This document shows positions 54,125-63,619 of a DNA stretch of 64,000 nucleotides, piece after piece. Location of the stretch: NCBI RefSeq assembly GCF_005405925.1, contig NZ_BJHV01000001.1, forward strand, positions 7,936,001-8,000,000. The letters run 5' to 3'. Each line of letters opens with the position of its first letter. The stretch's first letter is position 1. Source of the DNA: Streptomyces antimycoticus (lineage in GTDB: Bacteria; Actinomycetota; Actinomycetes; Streptomycetales; Streptomycetaceae). The notes under the pieces are model-generated. The model saw only the letters and a list, made by a program, of their open reading frames with translations. It did not search any database and was not told the origin of the DNA. The position numbers and the translations under genes are program-made.

Positions 54125-57100
54125 TCATGGGCCGATGTGCACGGGGGAGGCCCAGAGGGAGGGGCGGTCGGGGTGGCGTGCTCGGAGCTCAGACACCGCG
54201 TGGTGTAGTGCGTGGGCGACGCCCGTGCTCTGGTAGGCGGTCAGGTGCTCGTAGAAGGATTCCGCCAAGCGGACGCTGGCATGGTCGGCCACGGGCCAGA
54301 GACTTCCCACCAGGTCACTGAAAGCCAGCCAGTTGGAAGGCGGAAAGCAGGTTCAGCGACTCGTCGGGGACGTCGATGCGGCTGCGGGCGGTCCCGCAGG
54401 CGGACAGAAAGGCCAGACCCCGCTGTCCGGCGCGGGCGGTCGCGATATTCCCGAAGTGCAGCCTGCCGTCGTGCAGGACGAGGTGGCCTTCGTAGTGGCG
54501 ATCGGCGTCGGACCCGGCATGGCTGGCGATGTGGACGATGTCGTGGTGCTGGAGCTCCGCCATCAGACGCTCGCGCGTGGCCGCCTGTCCACGCAGGAGG
54601 CGGGCTCCTGGCAGCATGCCGATGAGTGCGGCGGCTTCCTCGTCGGCCCCAGGGAGATCGGGAACTCCGGGAGCGTGCGGTACGGCGACGACCAGCGGTC
54701 GGCTCCCGGCGCTCATCCGCCACGGCCGCGCTTGGCCGAGTGCGCGCACCGTGCCGGTGTAGGAGGAGGTCACCAGGTCGAAGGCGGAGCCTTCTGCGGG
54801 GCGCTCTGCCATGTGCAGGGGAAAGTAGGAGAGGAAGCCGGTGGGACACCACCACAGCCGTGGCCTGCCGCTCGGGTCGTCCGTGCCGCTGCGAGGAAGG
54901 TCCCGTACGACGTCGAGCACCGGGCCGACGACGGCGTCCCAGAGCAGTGCCAGGCCGGACCGCACATCGTCCTCGGCGAGCAGCCGCTCGCGTACGGAGC
55001 GGTCGGCGTCCAGCGCGAGTTCAGATCCAGCGATGATGGTGGTGTTGAGCGCCCGAGGGTGTCCTTGCTGAGCCGGGGCAGGGGGAGCGAGCGTACCCCG
55101 TCCTCCGTCACAATCAGTGCGTGGGATCCGTCGCCGTCCTTGCTGGCGATGGTCACCACCACCGGACCCGCATGGCACGCGGCGACGAGCTCCGCGAGCC
55201 GTGGCGGATGAAGGAACTCCTCGAGCCCTGGTACCCGCCGGATCTCGGCTGTCAGCCGCTGTCGCTGCTCGGTCAGTTGCTGCCGACGGTCGGCGTCCGG
55301 TGCCACCCGCCATTCGCCCGGGATGGTCTCCAGCGCGGCCGCTAGGTCGGGGGACCGGGCACGCAGCCGTTCTAGGTCCGCCGAGATGGCCGCTGACTCC
55401 CCGTGGATCAGCCCGCGTCCCTGTTCCAGGAGTTCCAGTGCCCCTTCCGGGTCGCCGATGGATATCAGGCACGCAGCGGCCACCGCCGGGAGTGGCGCGA
55501 ACTCTGCGAGAGTGCGGGCCCGGTCCGGGTCCTGCCACACCTGCCCGACGAGCTCCGGGAGGAGACGGACAGCGAGGGTCAGGTCCTTCGCAGCGGCAGC
55601 AGGGGCGCCGAGGGCGAGAGCGAGCTTGCCCGCCGCCCACGCGCCTTCCAGACGGTGGCGCACGGAGGCGGCGGAGGAGTCAGCCACCTCGCGCAGCAGC
55701 CGTGCTGCTTCGCCCGCGTCCGCAGGATTGCCGAGATCCAGGTAGCGGTTGTTGAGTGTGACTCCGAGTATGAAGCGCCGCACTGCCTGGCGGTACGGGG
55801 TGTCTGCCGCGTCATCGGCCGTCCGCAGGAGGGTCACGGCCTCATCGAGAGCCGCGGGGTCCCCGGTGCGGGCGTACCGGTCGGACAGGGCGGTGGCCAG
55901 TGCCTCCAAGACAACGCCGGTCGGATGGCCGAAGGAACTGCCGTAGGCCTGTCGGGCCAGGAGCAGCGCCTCGTCGGTGTCGTGGGCTGCCGCCTCCCCG
56001 GGCTGGGAGAGCTGGGCCCGTAGCCTCAGCCAGCGGCTGAGGTTGGCCGTCAGCGCGATACGCAGGTCCAGCGCGGGTCCTGGGCCGGTCGGCGGGGCGA
56101 GTGCGGTGCGGCCGAGGCTGATCATCTCGTTCAGGGTTGCGGTGTCGATCAGCCCGCTGTGGTCCTCGGCCAGTCTTTCGAGGTGGAAGGCGAGGTTGTT
56201 GAGTGCCCGAGGGAGAGCCGGATGCCCAGGCGGAAGTGCCACGACCAGTGATCTGCTCAGGGCCACCGCTTCGCGCAGGGACCCGGTGTCGCCGGTCTCC
56301 TGATACCTGCGGTGCAGCAGGCCGGCGAGATTGGTCGCGTGGTCCGGCTGGTTCGGATGGTTGCGCGGCAGCATCTTCAGCGCCTTGCGGTTCAATCCGA
56401 TGAGTTCGGCGAGCGCGTCGGGGGTGTGCCGGGTCTCGTAGGCCACGAGCAGCACCTCGCACAGGCGTGTCAGGTAGGCAGCCTGCTCGGGCGTTTCGGA
56501 AGAGGACTTCTCGAACAGCCGCCGGGCGAAGCCGAGTGCGGCTGTCATGGTGTCCGGGACGGCGTGGTGCTCGTGGAGCAGAGTCAGGACGTGCGCCAGG
56601 TTGCTGGTGGAACGGGCGCGGTCTGCTTCGGCCTCGGCCATGACCATGCCCAGTTGCAGCACGGCGGCAGCGGCGAGCAGGGCCGTCCGGTCGTGCGGTC
56701 CGGCTTCCTGAAGGAGGTGACCCACGAGGTCGCCCCAGCCTCGGACCTGGGGCGCACCTGGCCGTGGAGGTGCCGGAAGGACACGACGCACGGCTTCCGG
56801 TGCGGACTCCGGTTCGGCGTCCCGCAGCGGGCCGAGCAGCGTGAGCGAGAGCGTCAGGTCCCGTTCGTGCCGGGGGTTGCGCTGAGAGTCCGCTCCGCCG
56901 CGCAGCCAGAACACCCAGCCGGCTAGTTGGAGGAGACGTAGATGCGGCTCCACGTCGAGCCGCATGTCCTGGAGCACGGCGCGTACGGCGGATTCCAGGG
57001 ATTCGGCCGTGTCCTGCTCCGCCTCGGGCTCCAACAGGACACCGATGTCCTGGCGGGCGGAGTACGCCGCGAGCCGTCGCGGCAGCGGATGCGTCGCAGG

Positions 57101-57127
57101 GCCTTCCGGACTCAGGCCCTCCGGCAC
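54125..57127 (-). CDS. CHAT-domain caspase-like peptidase with N-terminal TPR-like repeats, frame broken twice
   Basis: The start is GTG 57127 after GAGAGGAG. About 1000 residues: the first 600 are TPR-like helical repeats (HATNLAGLLHRRYQETGDTG, LNNLAFHLERLAEDHSGLID). The C-terminal CHAT domain has the catalytic His in HHDIVHIASHAGSD and Cys in GLAFLSACGTARS, then LNLLSAFQLAGF and GSLWPVADHASVRLAESFYE. The frame shifts at CCC 55052-55054 (one G/C missing; restored DTLGALNTTIIAGSEL) and at AAA 54321-54323 (one base extra; restored GFSDLVGSLWPV). It overlaps the upstream partner by 16 nt. CHAT proteins cleave partner proteins in conflict systems. Confidence 0.8.
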
Positions 57128-57868
57128 GGGAGCCACTCCTCTCGGCTTTCGTCCCAAACGAGCGTGCGGCCCCGGAGTTCGGTGCAGTCCATCGCGGCCA
57201 GTTGGCGCAGGGCGCTCGCCGGGACGGGATCCGGCACCACAAGGTGCAGCTCGGTCTCAGGATCGAGCACGCTGAGGTATTCGGTAGGGGCGGCGGTCGG
57301 GGGAACGGCCACGGGGGCGGGCTCCGCGCTTCGGAACCGCCGTAACCGGGCGCGCAGAATGGCGTAGGCGTCGTCAGTGGACTTTCCCACGAAGGCCTGC
57401 ACGAAGGGAAGGACCACCGAAGTGGCGACACCGCCGAGGACCAGCGCCACCCATTCGGGCACGTCGCGTACGTCCGGGACCTCGATGGCCCCGCTATGGG
57501 CGGAAGCCTCCGGGCGCCGGGCCATTCCGTCGGCGATCAGAGCGGCGGCCGTAGCGGTGTCACTGCTTCCGGGTACCGGTCGGCCCTCTCTTCCCGGGGA
57601 CGAAACCTGCCAGTTGTCGTCGACCGCGCTATAGCGGACGACGCAGTCGTGCGGCTCCTGCGGACACAAAGGCGGATCGGCACGTAACCATAGCCACCCC
57701 AGGTCGCCCGTCCCGTCGCCACTCTCGTCCCAGTAGACTCTCCTGCGCACCAGGCTGAAACCCCCGTGCGAGGAGAGCCTCGGTCATGTCCGCAAGTCGC
57801 TCGTCTGCCCCTCGCAGCTCGTTTGTCGCGTCACCTGAATCCAGCACACTCCATTGTCTCCCCAACAT
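57112..57868 (-). CDS. Membrane-anchored partner protein of the CHAT peptidase, frame broken near its start
   Basis: The N-terminus MLGRQWSVLDSGDATNELRG, ERLADMTEALLARGF joins the rest (VRRRVYWDESGDGTGDLGWL, VRYSAVDDNWQVSS) if one base is dropped from AAA 57758-57760. A single hydrophobic segment (VPEWVALVLGGVATSVVLPF) lies in the middle, followed by a basic helix and a C-terminal domain (TEYLSVLDPETELHLVVPD, CTELRGRTLVWDESREEWLP). The end overlaps the CHAT start, so the pair is co-translated. It may be the sensor, anchor or substrate of the peptidase. Family not recognised. Confidence 0.6.
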
Positions 57869-57892
57869 CCTCGTTTTGCAGGGGACTTTGGG

Positions 57893-59413
57893 CCAAGGCC
57901 ATGAAGTTATGGGCTGATCAGCTGTGTCAACAGGATGTCGATGCTGATGGTGGCCTTATAGGTGCGTCGATCGACGCGCAGGCTCTTGTACGCGTAGCGG
58001 GACATGGGGCGTTTGACGGCGCGGGGGCTGAGGCGCAGGCGGCGTGCGGGAAGGAGGTGCTCCAGGACCGCCCGCCCGATGGTGCCTATGAGGTCGACGG
58101 TGGTGTCGGCGAACACGTTCGCGGCTTGGATGACCTGGTCACGGGCGGTCTGAAGGGCGACGCTGAAGCTGGCCCGGTCCGGGTCGGCTCCAGGAACGGT
58201 GCAGGTGGTGTCGGCGATGGCGATCCTGATCATCTGGTAGGCCGTCAGCAACGCATAGATCTCCTGCGCGATGCCCGGCAGGGTACGGGCCCGCAGTACA
58301 CGGCGGCCGAGCATGGACTGCTTGATGGCGAAATAGGCGGACTCCACTTCCCACCGCTCGTGGTACAGCCTGACCAGCTCGAACGCTGGGCAACGGCGGT
58401 GATCGAGCAGGGTCGTGGCCAGGCGGTAGACGCCTGTGTGCCGCCCGGCGGCGGTGGTGATGGCGATCTCGCACTCGATGATGCGGACCTCCACGGTGCC
58501 GATCCTGGAGAGGAAGGAGCCATCGTCGAGCCGTCGCAGGACGGGCGGCTTGCGCTCGGCGGAGAGCCGGGCCAGGAAGTCGGCACCGGTGTCGTCCACG
58601 GCCTGCAGGAAGGCGTTGGTGGCGAATCCCCGGTCCAGCAGTACGACCATGCCCTGGCGCATCGAGCGCATCAGGCGACGCCCGAGGACGGGTTCGCCGG
58701 GCTTGCGGGGCCGAAGACCGCGTCGATGACTGTCCGGGTGCCGCCGGCCACCAGGGCGATGAGCAGGACCTGCGGGTAGCCGGAGGCGGCGGTGTACTGG
58801 TTGGCGCCCTTGCCCAGCTTCGCCCGCACGTCCGGGTCGTCGGCGACGTCCAGATACGTGCCGTCGACGGCAACCACCAGCAGCCCGGCCCAGCGGGCGC
58901 CGGCGGTTCGGACCGCGCTGGCCGGACCGCGGAGCAGGTCGAACAGAGCCCGCAGCGGGCGCACTCCCAGACGGCACCGGGCGTGCCACAGTCCGGTCGC
59001 GGTGATCTTCGGCAGAGGCAGGCTGCCCAGCGCACCGGTGAGCTTGGACCACACAGTCGGGTAGCCGCACTCCTCGAACAGCGCAGCGGCCAGCAGCAGG
59101 TAGACCACCACCCGGGCGGGTAGTTTCCGCAGCCGCTGCTGGGTGGCGCCACACTCGATGAGGACCTCGTCGACCATCTCGAACGGCACGATCTGCGTCA
59201 GCTCGCCCAGATGCCCCGGAGCGAAGACACCGTCGGCTACCGCGATCTTGCGGGTGATGACACACTGACCTGACAGCGGAGCCTCCGGTGCTGTGAACGG
59301 CTTGTCTTGGCGGACCAGCCAGTTCTACCGGGGCTCCGCTTCCCGCGTCCGGCGTTCTTCCAGATCAGACCCCACTTGCAGCCACGCCCAGACCCGTAAC
59401 TTCATGGCCTTGG
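57893..59413. mobile_element. IS4-type insertion sequence with perfect 17-bp terminal inverted repeats
   Basis: CCAAGGCCATGAAGTTA at 57893-57909 is exactly inverted at 59397-59413, bounding 1521 bp. Flanks ACTTTGGG (57885-57892) and GCTTTGGG (59414-59421) match at 7 of 8 bases and look like the target duplication. The transposase stop lies inside the left repeat. The element sits upstream of the CHAT partner gene, between it and the right half of the broken femX-like gene. Confidence 0.85.
57907..59261 (-). CDS. IS4-family transposase, frame broken
   Basis: N-terminal IS4 domain (VADGVFAPGHLGELTQIVPF, CGATQQRLRKLPARVVVYLL), then the DDE core: LLVVAVDGTYLDVADDPDV with the first Asp, QGMVVLLDRGFATNAFLQAV with the second, and ELVRLYHERWEVESAYFAIK with the YREK-type Glu. 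The frame shifts at GGGG 58707-58710; one more C on the coding strand gives VFGPRKPGEPVLGRRLMRS. The exact start is unresolved: no ATG or GTG is in frame near 59261, where homology begins. Confidence 0.8.
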
Positions 59414-59623
59414 GCTTTGGGCAGTTGGGCCGACACCCGAGCTGTCTCTGCGATGCGCTCACACTGACCTCGAACAGGACCTTCAGCGGGGGCGTGCCCT
59501 CGACGACGCAGTTTTTGTCGCTGTCAGGCTCGACCGACACCAAACCACAAAGGACAACCCAGACGTAGTCCGACCGGTGCATATATTTCTGTACTCGATG
59601 GTGTGCTTACGGGTGTACGCGGA

Positions 59624-59948
59624 CAGCGAGGTCCTCGCAGCCGCCACGATGCTGACCGTCGGCGAGCACGTCTGGTACTCCTACGGAGCCTCCATCAGCC
59701 GTATGCGCGAAGTCCAGCCGAACAACGCCATCCAGTGGCGGATGTTGTCGGATGCCTACGAGTTCGGAGCTGCCGTCTACGACTTCCGCGGTATCACCGG
59801 CACCTTGGAAGAGGACAACCACCTGCTCAGGCTGCTCCGCTTCAAGGTCGGCACCGGCGGCCAGGCGGTTGAGTATCTCGGTGAGTGGGATTACCCGCTC
59901 AACAAGGTCCTGCACAAGGCCCTCGGCCCCTACATGTCTCGGCGCTGA
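59624..59948 (+). pseudogene. Right half of the broken femX-like gene
   Basis: The text EVLAAATMLTVGEHVWYSYG, ASISRMREVQPNNAIQWRML, YDFRGITGTLEEDNHLLRLL, RFKVGTGGQAVEYLGEWDYP is the C-terminal GNAT-like domain of Fem-type transferases, ending KVLHKALGPYMSRR. It continues where the left half stops at 53957, same strand. Both break points carry the five bases GCGAG (53953-53957 and 59624-59628). About 5.67 kb lies between them. No start codon of its own is expected; upstream readings are not homologous. Confidence 0.72.
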
Positions 59949-59989
59949 GGGGCCTCAGGAGGTGGCGGCCGTTCTGCCCAAGAGTCGGG

Positions 59990-62710
59990 TTATCGCGCGT
60001 GGGCGGAGTGGCTGCGTGCCGTGAGCAGAACTCGGGTGGCGGGGTCTGGTTCGAGGCCGAGCTCGTTGAGGTGGCGTGTGAGAAGGGTGAAGGTGTGGCG
60101 GGCGGTGTCGTGGCGTCCGGCGGCTTGGTGCAGACGGATGGCGTGCTGGTAGAGCAGTTCATGGGTGGGGCTGAGGCTGATGGCCTTCTCCAGCAGGGCG
60201 AGTGCGGAATCGGCGTCCTGCCGGGTGCCGGTGTGCTCGGCGTGGTGGGCGATGTGGGCGACGGCGTCGGCGGCCTTGCTCGCCAGTGATTCGCGAATGC
60301 TGTCGCACCAGGGGTAGTCGCCGCCGTGGGCAAAGGGGCCGTGATACAGGTCCGCCGCGCGCCGTAGGGCGGACAGGCGTCCGGCCTCGTCGGTGGCGGT
60401 CGCGGCGCGCTGGAGGGTTTGGGTGAAGGCAGCGAGGTCGGTTTCGATCAAGCCAGGATGGAGTTTATGCAATTCTCCATGAAGCTGGATGAATTCCGCC
60501 TTGCTGTGCCCGGTGGATGAGCGGAGCGCGCGCCTTACGGCCCGGCGAAGGTTCTTGAGTTCCTTCGCAGACTGGTCGGAATCCTCGCTGAGGCGGAGGT
60601 GACGCGCGATGTCGTCGGCGATCAGCCCGGCGGGATGGGCAGCGAGGAGGGCGAGGAATTCTCGTACTTCATCGCGCAGCCCCAGCCCGACGGGGTCGGG
60701 GTTCGGGTGAGCGTAGAGCGTCACCGGTCCCAGAACGTGCAGGCGGACTGGCTTGGCCGGTCCTGGCTCTCGTGGTTTTACGGGCCCTACGGGCTGCGAT
60801 CGGGCAGTCGGTGGATCGTCTTCCGGCTCCCGCTCGGCATCCTCGCTGTCCGCGTCTTGCGGCAGGTGTGCGGCGGCTCGGGCGCCGGGGACCATGCGCG
60901 GGCGCGGTCGCTCACCGTGCGCGGTGAGGAGGACGTCCAGGACGTCGCGGCCGGCCTGCGGGGTGAGGTGGAACAACCGCAGGCCACTGCTCCGATCACC
61001 GCTCTCCTTATCCCGGCTGACGGTGCCGTCTGCCGCGACATGCCAGGAGGCAGCGCCGGGCAGATCGCCCAGGGTGAGGACGACGAGGTTGCCATGCGTG
61101 GCCCGGGCGGCCAGTGCGGTGAGGCGGCCAGTGTGCGCGGCATCCGGCTCGGCGAGGAAGACCAAGGTGCCTGGGCTGGGCTTCTCGTCCTTGCCCTCGG
61201 GGGTCGCCAGGGGCGGTTCGCCTCCGGCTTCTTGTGCATCGTGCCGGTGGCGGGCGTGCGCGAGGAGGTGCTCTTCTCCGCGGCGGACAGCGTAGTCCAG
61301 GTCCTCGGCCGTGGTCAGGGCACTGAAGTCGGGCGGGAGCCCCGGCAGGAGCCGGTCGGCCAGGTCGTGGGCAAGGAGCCCTGTAACGCCTGGTGTGCCA
61401 GGACGTTGGCGTTCGGCCGCGGTGAGGATGCCGACCACCAGCGCGCGGGCGGCTGCCTCAGCACCGGGCCCATTCCACGCGCATCCTCCGGCTTCCGCGA
61501 GGGCGTCCAGTGGGACTTCAGCGTGACCGGCGGTGCCGATAGTCACCGTGGAGGGAAGCTGGGCCGGTTGAGGCGGGCTACGGCGCGTGATCAAGCTGTC
61601 TGGATCGGCAGTGGTGGTTCGGGGCAAGGCGGCCTCGCGGGCGGCCAGAACCGCTTGTTCGACCACGGGGCTCAACGGCGGGGGCTCCGCATCGAGACCG
61701 GGACGACGGGATCTGCTCTGGTAGAAGCGGAAGAAGCGCAGGGCGGCAAGGAGACCGGCCGCAGTGGTGATGCCGATGACGCCCGCCGTGCCGACGCTGA
61801 TCGCGGCCGGTCCTGGCCGCGTGTGGCTCGTGGTGTGCTTGCTGGTGGCTCGGCCGTCGGCGTCATGCTGCATGAGGCCCCGTGCCGGCTCCGTGGTGGG
61901 GGTGACAGGCTTACTCGGGGTGGAAGGCTTGACTTGCGGGGGCGCGGGCTGGGTGGGAGGACGTGGTGGTGAGGCGGAAGCGGTGATGGGGATGGCGAGT
62001 TGCCAGCCGGGCGTGATCACGTCGGGGTTGGTCAGTCGCGTGCCGTCGGCCTGGACGCGGGTCTTGTTCAGGGCGTAGATCCGCGGCCACTTCAGCGGAT
62101 CCCCGAGGTGGGTTTCAGCGATGTCCCACAGGGTGTCGCCTTCCACCACGGTGTACTCCACACAGCGGGGCTGGGCGCTGCCTACTACTCGCGTCCGCGG
62201 GCGTCCGTCCTCCACCGGTCCCGGATGGGCAGGAGTCGTCGAGGCGACATCGGCGCGCAAGCCCCCAGCCGGGGTGTGTTGGTGAGCATGCGCGGCCGAG
62301 GGCCGCCAGAGGCTGATCAGGGCGAGTACGAGTGTGCCCACGCACACTGCGGCGAACGCGCGTCGCAGGGGCAGGGTGTCCACATGCGTCGCATGGGCCG
62401 TTTGGTCGCGCAGCAGCCTCGGCAGATGAGCCGCGTACCAGGCGGTTTCCTTCAGGATGGAGTAAGCGAAGGCGGCCCAGCACACCCAGCCCACCATCGA
62501 CAGCAGGTCGACCATCACGAGATCGGTGACGGGCTCCGTCAGCCGGTCACCCAGGTTCCGCCACGAGCCGATACGGTCGGGCCACGGCACTTCGGCCGCC
62601 TGCCAGAGGACGTACGGCATGCCGCCCAGGAGGGCGAGGATGACGGCGCTGGTGCCGGTGGCCGTGACGGCGGCGCGTAGCCGCGCCCGCCACGAGGATC
62701 GGTGGGCCAT
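59990..62710 (-). CDS. Membrane protein with LysM and C-terminal BTAD (SARP-type) domains
   Basis: The protein has 906 residues. Three hydrophobic segments lie in the first 130 residues (GTSAVILALLGGMPYVLWQA, VDLLSMVGWVCWAAFAYSIL, RRAFAAVCVGTLVLALISLW). Then a LysM motif (RCVEYTVVEGDTLWDIAETH, VITPGWQLAIPI), another membrane segment (ISVGTAGVIGITTAAGLLAA), a large cytoplasmic region, and a C-terminal winged-helix plus BTAD domain (VRLHVLGPVTLYAHPNPDPV, ADDIARHLRLSEDSD, ATRHTFTLLTRHLNELGLE-type text). The mix suggests a wall-contacting membrane sensor or scaffold for the pilus genes upstream. Confidence 0.8.
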   Translation of the reverse strand: MAHRSSWRARLRAAVTATGTSAVILALLGGMPYVLWQAAEVPWPDRIGSWRNLGDRLTEPVTDLVMVDLLSMVGWVCWAAFAYSILKETAWYAAHLPRLLRDQTAHATHVDTLPLRRAFAAVCVGTLVLALISLWRPSAAHAHQHTPAGGLRADVASTTPAHPGPVEDGRPRTRVVGSAQPRCVEYTVVEGDTLWDIAETHLGDPLKWPRIYALNKTRVQADGTRLTNPDVITPGWQLAIPITASASPPRPPTQPAPPQVKPSTPSKPVTPTTEPARGLMQHDADGRATSKHTTSHTRPGPAAISVGTAGVIGITTAAGLLAALRFFRFYQSRSRRPGLDAEPPPLSPVVEQAVLAAREAALPRTTTADPDSLITRRSPPQPAQLPSTVTIGTAGHAEVPLDALAEAGGCAWNGPGAEAAARALVVGILTAAERQRPGTPGVTGLLAHDLADRLLPGLPPDFSALTTAEDLDYAVRRGEEHLLAHARHRHDAQEAGGEPPLATPEGKDEKPSPGTLVFLAEPDAAHTGRLTALAARATHGNLVVLTLGDLPGAASWHVAADGTVSRDKESGDRSSGLRLFHLTPQAGRDVLDVLLTAHGERPRPRMVPGARAAAHLPQDADSEDAEREPEDDPPTARSQPVGPVKPREPGPAKPVRLHVLGPVTLYAHPNPDPVGLGLRDEVREFLALLAAHPAGLIADDIARHLRLSEDSDQSAKELKNLRRAVRRALRSSTGHSKAEFIQLHGELHKLHPGLIETDLAAFTQTLQRAATATDEAGRLSALRRAADLYHGPFAHGGDYPWCDSIRESLASKAADAVAHIAHHAEHTGTRQDADSALALLEKAISLSPTHELLYQHAIRLHQAAGRHDTARHTFTLLTRHLNELGLEPDPATRVLLTARSHSAHAR

Positions 62711-62744
62711 ACGCGGATTCGCCCCTCTTCAGCTTCACGTAGCG

Positions 62745-63149
62745 CTACGGGTTGGCGCGTTCGGCGCGCACGGTGGCACGGGCCGTGACGGTCAACGTGC
62801 GTACGCCGATCACCCGCAGGATTTGAGCGCGCTGGTGGTGGGTGACCCACACAGTGACCTCATCGCCGCGCACCGTGGCCCTGCCAGCGTCACCGGTGGC
62901 AGCGACGTATGAAGTGGCGGCCCGGATGGCTTTGCCATTCGAAAGCCGGATGTCATCCGCGCTGCGGAGTCGGCCGATATCGAGTTGCTGGGCACCGGTC
63001 CGGGCCGCCTCCTGCGCTACGTCCAGCGCGCGGGCCTTTCCGGCCAGAGCCAGTCCGCCATCGACGACGATCCCGGCGAACAGCCACAGCGCCGCCACCA
63101 CGCCGATCATAAACGCGGTGACCTGACCCCGGTCTCTATTCGTCGCCAC
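62745..63149 (-). CDS. TadG-like pilus assembly / secretion protein
   Basis: The text DRGQVTAFMIGVVAALWLFA, GIVVDGGLALAGKARALDVA, QEAARTGAQQLDI is the N-terminal helix and following helix of Tad-type (TadG/RcpC-like) pseudopilin proteins. A short beta-rich part follows (DEVTVWVTHHQRAQILRVIG, TVTARATVRAERANP). The start is uncertain: GTG 63149 was chosen, TTG 63170 also fits, and neither has a clear ribosome binding site. It follows two TadE-like genes closely. Confidence 0.7.
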   Translation of the reverse strand: MATNRDRGQVTAFMIGVVAALWLFAGIVVDGGLALAGKARALDVAQEAARTGAQQLDIGRLRSADDIRLSNGKAIRAATSYVAATGDAGRATVRGDEVTVWVTHHQRAQILRVIGVRTLTVTARATVRAERANP

Positions 63150-63184
63150 CGTCTCGCGGACACATCTCAAGGGCGCTGAGGGTT

Positions 63185-63619
63185 TCACCGTGCGCTCCGG
63201 TGCACGTCCACCGGGGAGGAGGCGGTGCCGCTCACCCTCACCCGGCCCGGCATGCCGGTGTGGGTGAGGCGGTGAAGTGCGACAGTACAGGTGACCTTCG
63301 CGGTGACGGTGCCCCCCGGCTGGAGTCCGCTGGTGATGAGCGCGACCGTGGGGTGCGAGCATCCAGCCCCCGCGTGATGGAGCGCGGCCTGAGCGGCGCG
63401 CCGCGCGCCGGTGCGGGCGGCGGCTTCGGTGCGGGCGAGGGAGGCTGCCCGGGCGGCCTGGTGAGCGGTGTCCGCCACGACGAGTCGGGCGTCGGCCAGA
63501 CGCCCCAAAGCGACGACCGTCATAAGAACGAGCAGGAGCAGCGGGGTGACCAGGACGAGTTCCACGGCAGCCGAACCGCGATCCGCCGAGGACGGGGCAG
63601 CGCTCGTTCCCTCGTTCAC
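63185..63619 (-). CDS. TadE-like pilus protein
   Basis: The 144-residue protein carries the TadE motif DRGSAAVELVLVTPLLLLVL, with the Gly before the cleavage site and the Glu five residues into the hydrophobic helix, then MTVVALGRLADARLVVADTA and a Cys-containing C-terminal domain (GAGCSHPTVALI, KVTCTVALHRL) that may form one disulfide. It overlaps the upstream gene by ATGA. By family it is a minor pseudopilin of a Tad-type pilus assembled at the membrane. Confidence 0.8.
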   Translation of the reverse strand: MNEGTSAAPSSADRGSAAVELVLVTPLLLLVLMTVVALGRLADARLVVADTAHQAARAASLARTEAAARTGARRAAQAALHHAGAGCSHPTVALITSGLQPGGTVTAKVTCTVALHRLTHTGMPGRVRVSGTASSPVDVHRSAR

